Source: an uncultured Prevotella sp. (lineage in GTDB: Bacteria; Bacteroidota; Bacteroidia; Bacteroidales; Bacteroidaceae). Taken from it: a stretch of 12,948 nt of DNA. Below, in pieces: positions 7,967 to 12,948 of this stretch (positions are counted from its first letter, which is position 1; every line of letters starts with the position of its first letter). Under the pieces are notes generated by a model, which saw only the letters and a program-made list of their open reading frames with translations, searched no databases and was not told where the DNA came from. The stretch covers positions 1 through 12,948 of the forward strand of contig CALZAP010000012.1 of NCBI GenBank assembly GCA_945614335.1, read 5' to 3'. The position numbers and the translations under genes are program-made.

Positions 7967-8665
7967 ATGATTACAATAAAGAATTTGAAAAAGTCGTTCG
8001 GGGAAAATTGCGCATGCAATATTCCCGAACTGACAATAAACAAAGGTGAAATAATTGGTCTTGTCGGCAACAACGGTGCCGGCAAGACCACTCTTTTCCG
8101 CCTCATACTCGACCTCTTGAAGGCCGACGAGGGCGGTGTGGAACTAAAGGGAGTAAAGGTAAACGAAAGTGAGGAATGGAAACACTTTACAAGTGCGTTC
8201 ATCGACAATGGCTTCCTCATAGACTTTCTCACTCCAGAGGAGTATTTCACGTTCATCAACCGTGTGTCGGGGATAAAGGACTGCAATCTTGATGACATTG
8301 CCCAAAGGTTTGAGCATTTTACAGGAGGTGAAGTGTTCGGTAGAAAAGTTCTTATCCGAAACCTCTCGGCAGGAAACAAGCAGAAGGTGGGTATCATATC
8401 AACACTCATCACCACTCCTGAGATTCTCATCCTCGACGAGCCTTTCAACTTCCTTGACCCAACAAGTCAGAACCTTCTGAAGAAAATGATTGAGAGCTAT
8501 AACCGCGAGACTGGTGCCACGGTTATTGTCAGTTCCCATAATCTCACCCACACAGTCGACATCAGTACTCGCATCCTCCTTATGGAGCATGGAGAACTAA
8601 AGCGCGACATTGTTAAAGTGGACGAGGAGTCGATAAAGGAACTGAATGAATATTTTCAGGAGTGA
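7967..8665 (+). CDS. ABC transporter ATP-binding protein without an adjacent permease
   Basis: The 232-residue protein is a complete single nucleotide-binding domain: Walker A GNNGAGKT at 34-41, signature LSAGNKQK at 133-140 (Ala-Gly-Asn in place of the common Gly-Gly-Gln), Walker B ILILDEP at 153-159 with catalytic Glu158, and H-loop His191. The Q-loop position (about 77-82, SAFIDN) lacks the usual Gln. It resembles the ATPase subunits of exporter-type (BcrA/Ccm-like) systems. ATG 7967 was chosen over TTG 7958 because it gives a canonical MITIKNLKKSFG start. It begins 12 bp after the secA stop and is probably co-transcribed with it. No membrane partner lies in the window: the next gene downstream is ald, beyond a repeat. 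The permease must be elsewhere (DUF5687-type partners are one possibility in this phylum). The substrate is unknown. Confidence 0.9.
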   Translation: MITIKNLKKSFGENCACNIPELTINKGEIIGLVGNNGAGKTTLFRLILDLLKADEGGVELKGVKVNESEEWKHFTSAFIDNGFLIDFLTPEEYFTFINRVSGIKDCNLDDIAQRFEHFTGGEVFGRKVLIRNLSAGNKQKVGIISTLITTPEILILDEPFNFLDPTSQNLLKKMIESYNRETGATVIVSSHNLTHTVDISTRILLMEHGELKRDIVKVDEESIKELNEYFQE

Positions 8666-8833
8666 AGAGTGTGGAGAGAGGAGTGAGGAATGTATGGAGG
8701 GAAGAGGGTAGAAGGTAGAGATATGAACTGGGCCGCCCTCCTATGAGGCGGAAGATCCAGGCTTGAACATTTCTCACCCCTCTCTCCTCTCTCCACACTC
8801 CTCTCTCCACACTCCTCTTTAAATCACTCCTCC
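8657..8833. repeat. Large imperfect purine/pyrimidine inverted repeat with internal tandem units
   Basis: GAGTGTGGAGAGAGGAGTG at 8667-8685 is the perfect reverse complement of 8796-8814. Around it, the left side (8657-8720) is nearly all purine plus T, and the right side (8770-8833) is nearly all pyrimidine. The right arm holds a 14-nt unit, CTCTCTCCACACTC, twice in tandem (8787-8800, 8801-8814), with degenerate copies either side. The centre holds a smaller GC hairpin (8733-8751) flanked by CTGG/CCAG (8728-8731, 8757-8760). The left arm overlaps the last codons and stop of the ABC gene. As RNA it would fold into a long hairpin and may end or protect the secA-ABC transcript. The pattern resembles dispersed intergenic repeats; copy number cannot be judged here. 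Confidence 0.75.
8728..8760. other. Central GC hairpin inside the large inverted repeat
   Basis: CCGCC (8733-8737) pairs with GGCGG (8747-8751). The stem continues with TC/GA after one bulged C, closing on a CTAT loop. CTGG (8728-8731) and CCAG (8757-8760) can pair outside it. There is no T-run directly after it, so it is not a standard intrinsic terminator by itself; it forms the tip of the larger structure. Confidence 0.5.
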
Positions 8834-8875
8834 TGTTAAATTGTATAAAAATCCAGAAAATAATCGGGCTAAAAT

Positions 8876-8907
8876 ATTGACAAGTGCCGATTCTTGTCGT
8901 ATATTTG
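8876..8907 (+). promoter_or_regulatory. Putative ald promoter with an operator-like palindrome between the boxes
   Basis: TATATTTG at 8900-8907 matches the -7 box TAnnTTTG. ATTG at 8876-8879, 20 bp upstream, is one base off the -33 TTTG. GACAAG (8879-8884) and CTTGTC (8893-8898) form a 6-bp inverted repeat with an 8-nt centre lying exactly between the two boxes, where a bound repressor would block transcription. Transcription would start near 8914. Confidence 0.55.
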
Positions 8908-8912
8908 CATAA

Positions 8913-8931
8913 AAATAATTGCAAATTATTT
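8913..8931. promoter_or_regulatory. AT-rich palindrome in the ald leader
   Basis: AAATAATT (8913-8920) and AATTATTT (8924-8931) are perfect reverse complements separated by GCA. The site sits at or just after the predicted transcription start of ald. It may be a regulator site (AT-rich palindromes suit Lrp/AsnC-type proteins, which control ald elsewhere) or chance in AT-rich DNA. Confidence 0.35.
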
Positions 8932-8954
8932 GTTTAACTAAACTATTTTAGCTT

Positions 8955-10040
8955 ATGAAGATCGGTATTCCAAAAGAAATCAAGAACAACGAGAACAGGG
9001 TCGGAATGACACCTGCTGGAGTTGCCGAGTTAGTAAAGCACGGACATGCCGTGTATGTACAGCACACCGCCGGAGAGAATAGCGGTTTCCCTGACCAACA
9101 CTATATTGAAGCTGGAGCGGAAATTCTTCCTGCCATTGAAGATGTCTACGGTATAGCCGACATGATAGTGAAGGTGAAAGAACCTATAGAACCTGAATAT
9201 CCGCTGGTAAGAAAAGGACAAGTGGTGTTCACCTACTTCCATTTTGCTTGTGACCGTGAACTCACCGAAGCCATGATGAAGAGTGGGGGAGTGTGCATTG
9301 CCTATGAAACCGTACAACTCGCAGACGGGTCGTTGCCACTGCTCATTCCTATGAGTGAGGTAGCCGGACGTATGGCCACCATCAACGGGGCATATTATCT
9401 GCAGAAGACAAAGGGTGGAAAGGGTAAGCTGATTTGCGGTGTGCCTGGAGTAAGACCTGCAAAAGTACTCGTTCTAGGAGGTGGTATCGTGGGACAGGCT
9501 GCTGCTCGTGTGGCTGCTGGTATGGGAGCTGACGTGGTGATTGCCGACATTTCTTTGCCACAGCTGCGCAAACTATCGGTAGAGATGCCACCAAATGTCA
9601 ACACCATCTATTCTTCACGTCATAACATTAAACGCGAACTTCACGATGTAGACATCGTTGTTGGTTCTGTGCTGATACCTGGCGATAAGGCTCCGCATCT
9701 CATCACTCGTGACATGCTAAGGCTGATGGAACCTGGAACAGTGCTCGTTGACGTGGCAATAGACCAAGGTGGCTGCTTCGAGACATCTCATCCCACAACC
9801 CATAGCGACCCTGTTTATACAGTTGACGGTATTGTTCACTATGCTGTGGCAAACATTCCGGGTGCTGTGCCCTATACCTCAACTATGGCTCTTACCAACG
9901 CCACGTTGCGTTATGTCGTGGCCCTTGCCGACAAAGGTTGGCAGAAGGCTTGCGAGGAGGATGAGGCTCTTGCCCGCGGTTTGAACATCGTGGACGGAAA
10001 GATAGTATTCAAGGCAGTGGCCGATGTCTTCGGATTATAG
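8955..10040 (+). CDS. ald: Alanine dehydrogenase
   Basis: Ald interconverts L-alanine and pyruvate plus ammonium with NAD(H), in the cytoplasm, for alanine catabolism or for ammonia assimilation and NADH reoxidation. The 361-residue length is close to the family's usual 370. All expected key residues are present at family-standard numbers: Arg15 in NENRVGMTP, Lys75 in IVKVKEP (pyruvate binding), His96 in YFHFACD and Asp270 in VDVAIDQGG (catalysis). The Rossmann glycine motif VLGGGIVGQAAA spans 173-184, with the acidic Asp198 at the end of the second strand, indicating NAD preference. The protein ends FKAVADVFGL, as is typical. The gene stands alone, with its own promoter (8876-8907) and a strong terminator 9 bp after the stop. 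No obvious Shine-Dalgarno site precedes ATG 8955. Confidence 0.97.
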   Translation: MKIGIPKEIKNNENRVGMTPAGVAELVKHGHAVYVQHTAGENSGFPDQHYIEAGAEILPAIEDVYGIADMIVKVKEPIEPEYPLVRKGQVVFTYFHFACDRELTEAMMKSGGVCIAYETVQLADGSLPLLIPMSEVAGRMATINGAYYLQKTKGGKGKLICGVPGVRPAKVLVLGGGIVGQAAARVAAGMGADVVIADISLPQLRKLSVEMPPNVNTIYSSRHNIKRELHDVDIVVGSVLIPGDKAPHLITRDMLRLMEPGTVLVDVAIDQGGCFETSHPTTHSDPVYTVDGIVHYAVANIPGAVPYTSTMALTNATLRYVVALADKGWQKACEEDEALARGLNIVDGKIVFKAVADVFGL

Positions 10041-10041
10041 C

Positions 10042-10080
10042 AAAAAAAACCGCCGGGCTTAGCTCGGCGGAATTTTCTCT
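10042..10080. terminator. Bidirectional intrinsic terminator between ald and the small lipoprotein
   Basis: A 9-bp GC-rich stem (10050-10058 with 10062-10070, one G-T pair) closes a TTA loop. On the plus strand it is followed by AATTTTCTCTCTTT, ending ald transcripts. On the minus strand the run of eight A's at 10042-10049 becomes eight T's, ending the convergent lipoprotein transcript. Confidence 0.9.
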
Positions 10081-10104
10081 CTTTAGGTTCGTTGTTGCGC
10101 GAAA

Positions 10105-10281
10105 TTACTCGGCAATAGAATCAGCAGGAGCGGCAGTGCTGTCAGCAACATTAGTTGAATCAACTACGCTATCAACAGCCTCTACAGAATCCTCTGCAGG
10201 AGCAGCCTGATTTGCCTTGTTACCACATGATGCGAAAGAGATAGCTGCAACAGCTACGAACATAAATACTAATTTCTTCAT
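10105..10281 (-). CDS. Small acidic lipoprotein (58 aa)
   Basis: This short frame runs from ATG 10281 to TAA at 10107-10105. Residues 1-18 form a lipoprotein signal (MKKLVFMFVAVAAISFAS) ending in a lipobox FASC, so Cys19 would be lipidated. The mature part, about 40 residues, begins CGNKANQ and is rich in Ala, Ser, Asp, Glu and Val, with no Trp, Tyr or Phe after the signal. It contains loosely repeated (A)DS(V/T/I) units and is very acidic and probably unfolded. I see no strong acidic surface-export signal right after the Cys, so its leaflet is uncertain. A purine-rich stretch precedes the ATG, a -7 box lies about 52 bp upstream, and a strong terminator lies downstream, so this is a complete one-gene transcription unit. 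No known function is recognised. Confidence 0.85.
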   Translation of the reverse strand: MKKLVFMFVAVAAISFASCGNKANQAAPAEDSVEAVDSVVDSTNVADSTAAPADSIAE

Positions 10282-10332
10282 TTCTTTGCTTTTTTAAATC
10301 TGTAAAACAATCATTTGTTTATTAAAACGATG

Positions 10333-10340
10333 CAAAGGTA
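10333..10340 (-). promoter_or_regulatory. Putative -7 box for the small lipoprotein
   Basis: The minus strand reads TACCTTTG followed by CATCG, matching TAnnTTTG. Transcription would start near 10326, giving a leader of about 45 nt. There is no clear -33 TTTG; the upstream stretch is homopolymer-rich. Confidence 0.55.
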
Positions 10341-10553
10341 GCTATTTTTTTGATATGTCGTTCCTTTTTTTATGTTTTTTTTTAGGGTGTTTTTGTAACA
10401 TTTTCGTAAGGTATTGAATATCAACTACTTCTTAAATGTTAAAAAATCTATACGTATTACTGATTTGCACATTTTCTCGTTTTTGTGCATACTTTTTGCA
10501 GTTTTAGTCATCGAGTTCCATGTCTCCCGAAAGCAAATAAGGTATAGGATTAT

Positions 10554-10584
10554 TTTGCTTGCTCGTTTTTTTGTATTACTTTTG
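10554..10584 (+). promoter_or_regulatory. Bacteroidetes-type promoter of the C69 dipeptidase gene
   Basis: TTTG at 10554-10557 (-33), a 19-bp spacer, then TACTTTTG at 10577-10584 (-7) give the full consensus for the Bacteroidetes primary sigma factor. Transcription would start near 10591, 20 nt before ATG 10611. An alternative GTG start at 10584 lies within the -7 box and would not be transcribed. Confidence 0.75.
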
Positions 10585-10610
10585 TGCCACATTATTATAT
10601 ATATATAGAC

Positions 10611-12242
10611 ATGAAAAGAAAAGTTTTAGCATCACTATTGCTCATGGCGGGAACCTACGCCATGGCATGTACCAACTACATTGTTGGTAAGAAGGCGAGT
10701 GTCGATGGGTCTGTAATGTGTACTTATAGTGCCGACGACTATGGAATGTTTCAGTCCTTGTGTCATTTCCCCGCAGGGAAGCATGCCAAGGGCGAGATAA
10801 GACGCATCGTAGACTGGGACACCAACGAGTATCATGGAGACATCCCGGAGGCTGAGGAAACCTACAATGTAGTGGGAAACATCAACGAGTGGCAGGTGAC
10901 CATTGGTGAGACTACCTTTGGTGGCCGTGAGGAGATGGTGGATTCTACAGGTATTCTTGACTATGGTTCACTTATCTATGTAGCCCTGCAGCGTTCAAAG
11001 TCGGCTCGTGAGGCTATCAAGGTGATGACCACTTTGGCCGAGACCTATGGTTATAACAGCGGTGGTGAGAGTTTTACCATCTGCGACCCCGATGAGGCTT
11101 GGATAATGGAGATGATGGGATGTGGCCCTGGCAGCAAGAATGTGGTTTGGGTTGCCGTCCGCATTCCCGACGATGCCATCTCTGCCCATGCCAACCAAAG
11201 CCGCATACGCACATTCAACGTAAAGGACAAGGAAAACTGCATGGCTTCGAAAAATGTGGTGAAGTATGCGCGTGAGCAAGGCTGGTTTAGCGGCAAGGAC
11301 TCTGAGTTCAGCTTCTGCGACGTTTATGCGGCTGCTGACTTTGGTGGACGTCGTTTCTGCGAGGCCCGTGTGTGGACGTTCTTCAACAAGTATTGCGACT
11401 ATATGGACAAGTATGTTGACTATGCTGCAGGCAAGGTGAAGGATGCCGAACCTATGCCATTGTGGATTGTGCCCAACCGCAAACTCAGCGTGAAGGACTT
11501 GGAGATGGCCATGCGCGACCATTATGAAGGCACTCCGTTTGCACTCGACAGCGACATAGGCGGTGGCATTTGGGAGATGCCTTATCGTCCCACTCCTCTT
11601 CAGTTTGAGTGTGACGGCAAGAAATATTTCAACGAGCGTCCGGTGAGCACACAGCAGTCGGGTTTCGTGTATGTTAGCCAGATGCGTTCATGGTTGCCGC
11701 GTGAGATAGGTGGTGTGCTGTGGTTTGGCAACGACGATGCCAACATGGTGGCCTACACTCCGGTGTATTGCTCTGCCACCCGCATTCCTAATTGCTATAA
11801 CACTCCCGGTGCCGATGCCGTGACTTTCAGCATGGACAATGCTTTCTGGGTGTGCAACTGGGTGAGCAACATGGTCTATCCCCGTTATTCACAGATGTTC
11901 CCGAGCCTTGAGCAGGTGCGCGACTCCCTCGACAACTCATATCTTTCGCAACAGGCTTTGGTTGAGGAAAAGGCAAAGCAGATGGATGGTGCCGCGGCTG
12001 CCAAGTATCTTAACGACTATTCTTGCCAGAAATGTGACGAGATGATAGCCCGTTGGCGTCAGTTAGCCACTTACCTTATTGTGAAATATAACGATATGGT
12101 TGTGAAGAAGGAGAATGCCGATGGCAGTTTCATGCTTTCCAAACACGGAATAGGCGAGCGTCCCGTTCGTCCGGGTTATCCTAATAAGTATGCAAAGGAA
12201 CTGATAAAGCAGACAGGAACAAAGTTTGAGGTGGTGAAATAA
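10611..12242 (+). CDS. C69-family dipeptidase (PepD-like Ntn hydrolase), exported
   Basis: The 543-residue protein matches the peptidase family C69 pattern (PepDA/PepD type), which cleaves dipeptides. Residues 1-19 form a signal peptide ending TYAMA, followed directly by CTNYIVGKKASVDGS (20-34). In this family the N-terminal Cys of the mature protein is the nucleophile, so signal peptidase cutting before Cys20 would both export and activate it. Further family-like segments are GESFTICDPDEAWIMEMMG (near 154-172), HANQSRI (near 194-200) and WVCNWVSNMVYPRY (near 413-426). The residue before the Cys pair is Met, so a lipobox is a poor fit. It probably works in the periplasm on peptides from diet or wall turnover. 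It has its own full promoter and converges with rlmH, with only 7 bp between the stops and no hairpin. Confidence 0.92.
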   Translation: MKRKVLASLLLMAGTYAMACTNYIVGKKASVDGSVMCTYSADDYGMFQSLCHFPAGKHAKGEIRRIVDWDTNEYHGDIPEAEETYNVVGNINEWQVTIGETTFGGREEMVDSTGILDYGSLIYVALQRSKSAREAIKVMTTLAETYGYNSGGESFTICDPDEAWIMEMMGCGPGSKNVVWVAVRIPDDAISAHANQSRIRTFNVKDKENCMASKNVVKYAREQGWFSGKDSEFSFCDVYAAADFGGRRFCEARVWTFFNKYCDYMDKYVDYAAGKVKDAEPMPLWIVPNRKLSVKDLEMAMRDHYEGTPFALDSDIGGGIWEMPYRPTPLQFECDGKKYFNERPVSTQQSGFVYVSQMRSWLPREIGGVLWFGNDDANMVAYTPVYCSATRIPNCYNTPGADAVTFSMDNAFWVCNWVSNMVYPRYSQMFPSLEQVRDSLDNSYLSQQALVEEKAKQMDGAAAAKYLNDYSCQKCDEMIARWRQLATYLIVKYNDMVVKKENADGSFMLSKHGIGERPVRPGYPNKYAKELIKQTGTKFEVVK

Positions 12243-12249
12243 GCAAGCA

Positions 12250-12720
12250 TCACTCATGATGATATGGTTCGCCTTTTATTATCGTGCATGCCCGGTAGAG
12301 CTGTTCGGTAAATATAAGGCGGACCATTTGGTGTGAGAAGGTCATGAGCGACAGCGATATTTTTTCGTCGGCACGTGAGTATACTGCAGGAGAGAAACCA
12401 TACGGGCCACCGATGACAAACACCAAGCGGCGTGAGTTCATCGAGCGTTGCTGTAGCCATCGTGCATACTGGACGCTGGTCATCTCCTTTCCATGCTCGT
12501 CGAGCAGCACCACCGTGTCAGAAGTCTGAATCTGCCGCATGATGAGTTCGCCCTCGGCTGTCTTCTGTTGTTCCTCGCTGAGGTTTTTTGTGTTGCGCAG
12601 TTCAGGTATGGTTACAATTTCAAACGGCATGTAGTGGCTGATGCGTTCGGCATAGTCGCTGATGCCTGCCTGAAAGTGCTTGTCGGCGGTTTTCCCCACC
12701 AGTATAAGTATGGTTTTCAT
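12250..12720 (-). CDS. rlmH: 23S rRNA (pseudouridine1915-N3)-methyltransferase RlmH
   Basis: RlmH is a small SPOUT-fold enzyme that uses S-adenosylmethionine to methylate N3 of pseudouridine 1915 in helix 69 of 23S rRNA, on assembled 70S ribosomes. The 156-residue length is standard. Visible landmarks are MKTILILVGK at 1-10, LLDEHGKEMTS at 72-82, the SAM-knot loop VFVIGGPYGFS at 100-110 with GGPYG at 104-108, LSLMTFSHQMVRLIFTEQLYRA at 123-144, and the family's C-terminal PYHHE (the last residues help bind substrate). The frame stays open further upstream, but ATG 12720 gives the exact family N-terminus, and its ATGA overlaps the stop of the DUF4491 gene. It converges with the C69 gene. Confidence 0.97.
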   Translation of the reverse strand: MKTILILVGKTADKHFQAGISDYAERISHYMPFEIVTIPELRNTKNLSEEQQKTAEGELIMRQIQTSDTVVLLDEHGKEMTSVQYARWLQQRSMNSRRLVFVIGGPYGFSPAVYSRADEKISLSLMTFSHQMVRLIFTEQLYRACTIIKGEPYHHE

Positions 12721-12948
12721 TTCTTGTATTCGTTTTTCCTTCTCGGGTTCATTGGAAACCATCCTTTTTCCACACGCTTTTTTTGCTCGAACAGCTCGCC
12801 TATTGACCATAGGCACGATGCGCCGAACACTCCGAGCAGCGATGAAGTGAGCACGTCTTCCACGAAGAGCGCTGTCAGAAGTGTGGCAAGTCCAACAACA
12901 AGGAAGAGCCACCATTGGCTTGTTCCGAAATAATATTCACACTTTATG
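12717..12948 (-). CDS. DUF4491 family membrane protein (partial, N-terminus missing)
   Basis: From the window's right edge the minus strand reads 76 residues, beginning IKCEYYFGTSQWWLFLVVG and ending in TGA at 12719-12717. The pattern of EYYFGT, a hydrophobic helix (about 11-28), an acidic turn (FVEDVL), a second small hydrophobic segment (SSLLGVFGASCLWSIGELFEQ) and a basic tail (KKRVEKGWFPMNPRRK) matches DUF4491, a roughly 100-residue inner-membrane family of the Bacteroidetes. About 20-25 N-terminal residues, probably one more helix, lie outside the window. Its stop overlaps the rlmH start by 4 bp, so they share a transcript. Function is unknown. Confidence 0.85.
   Translation of the reverse strand, partial: IKCEYYFGTSQWWLFLVVGLATLLTALFVEDVLTSSLLGVFGASCLWSIGELFEQKKRVEKGWFPMNPRRKNEYKK

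Larger units (their letters stand above)
10282..10610. other. AT-rich divergent intergenic region (329 bp)
   Basis: This stretch separates the leftward lipoprotein from the rightward C69 gene and holds a promoter for each (10333-10340 minus, 10554-10584 plus). The middle is very T-rich and includes a weak 6-bp inverted repeat, TGCACA/TGTGCA (10466-10471, 10484-10489). A hydrophobic open frame across 10414-10608 overlaps the promoter boxes and is not credible as a gene. I see no RNA gene in it. Confidence 0.6.

Noticed and set aside
8787..8814. Possible CRISPR or minisatellite array
   Set aside because: There are only two exact 14-nt units in direct tandem with no spacers, no leader and no cas genes. 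It is better described as part of the inverted repeat.
8613..8924. 103-codon open frame on the minus strand across the repeat region
   Set aside because: It is made of the two repeat arms and the 3' end of the ABC gene, has low-complexity composition, no ribosome site and no recognisable domain. The frame is open because the repeats lack stops.
10414..10608. Hydrophobic 64-codon open frame before the C69 gene
   Set aside because: It starts at TTG, lies in T-rich DNA that gives hydrophobic codons by chance, overlaps the -33/-7 promoter and ends at the next gene's start.
10584..10610. GTG start for the C69 dipeptidase
   Set aside because: The GTG begins inside the -7 box, so it would not be in the mRNA. 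It would also bury the signal peptide behind extra residues.
12721..12915. N-terminal extension of the rlmH frame
   Set aside because: The DUF4491 coding frame occupies this stretch and stops in an ATGA overlap at 12717-12720. RlmH of 156 residues from ATG 12720 is full length.
1..12948. Search for a defence, phage, conjugation or other accessory system
   Set aside because: No nuclease, methylase, toxin-antitoxin pair, integrase, transposase or structural phage gene is visible. Every large open frame is accounted for by conserved chromosomal families.

Overview
The window looks like chromosomal DNA from a Bacteroidales bacterium, most probably Prevotella or a close relative. The evidence is the gene set (DUF4105, DUF4491, a C69 dipeptidase, and a very long SecA of 1115 residues with a Cys-rich tail), the Bacteroidetes-type promoter boxes (TAnnTTTG at -7, in one case with TTTG at -33) and the scarcity of strong Shine-Dalgarno sites. 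I see no tRNA, rRNA, CRISPR array, insertion sequence, integrase or phage gene. This is core chromosome rather than an accessory island.

Layout. Positions 1-1603 (minus strand) hold coaX, a type III pantothenate kinase, coupled by an ATGA overlap to a Sec-exported beta-barrel protein that runs off the left edge. A short divergent promoter region with a perfect 12-bp inverted repeat (about 1624-1692) separates it from a plus-strand run. That run holds a DUF4105 membrane protein (1717-2913), a PafA-like alkaline-phosphatase-fold protein whose metal site looks degenerate (2923-4503), secA with its own promoter (4607-7954) and a lone ABC-transporter ATPase 12 bp behind it (7967-8665).

A 289-bp gap follows. 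Its first part is a large purine/pyrimidine inverted repeat; its second part is an ald promoter containing two small palindromes. Next come alanine dehydrogenase (8955-10040), a strong bidirectional hairpin terminator, and a 58-residue acidic lipoprotein on the minus strand (10105-10281). A divergent promoter region leads to a C69-family dipeptidase on the plus strand (10611-12242). This converges with a minus-strand pair that enters from the right edge: DUF4491, cut by the window end, then rlmH, again joined by an ATGA overlap.

How the genes fit together. Much of the window concerns the envelope and export: SecA drives Sec export, and five of its neighbours (beta-barrel, DUF4105, PafA-like, small lipoprotein, C69 peptidase) carry Sec signals. 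CoaX starts coenzyme A synthesis, Ald links alanine to pyruvate and ammonia, and RlmH modifies the 23S rRNA. I did not find a convincing new multi-gene system. The points most worth a second look are the apparently catalytically dead phosphatase-fold protein coupled to DUF4105, the 8657-8833 repeat structure, the mirrored divergent promoters, the ald control region and the unannotated small lipoprotein.
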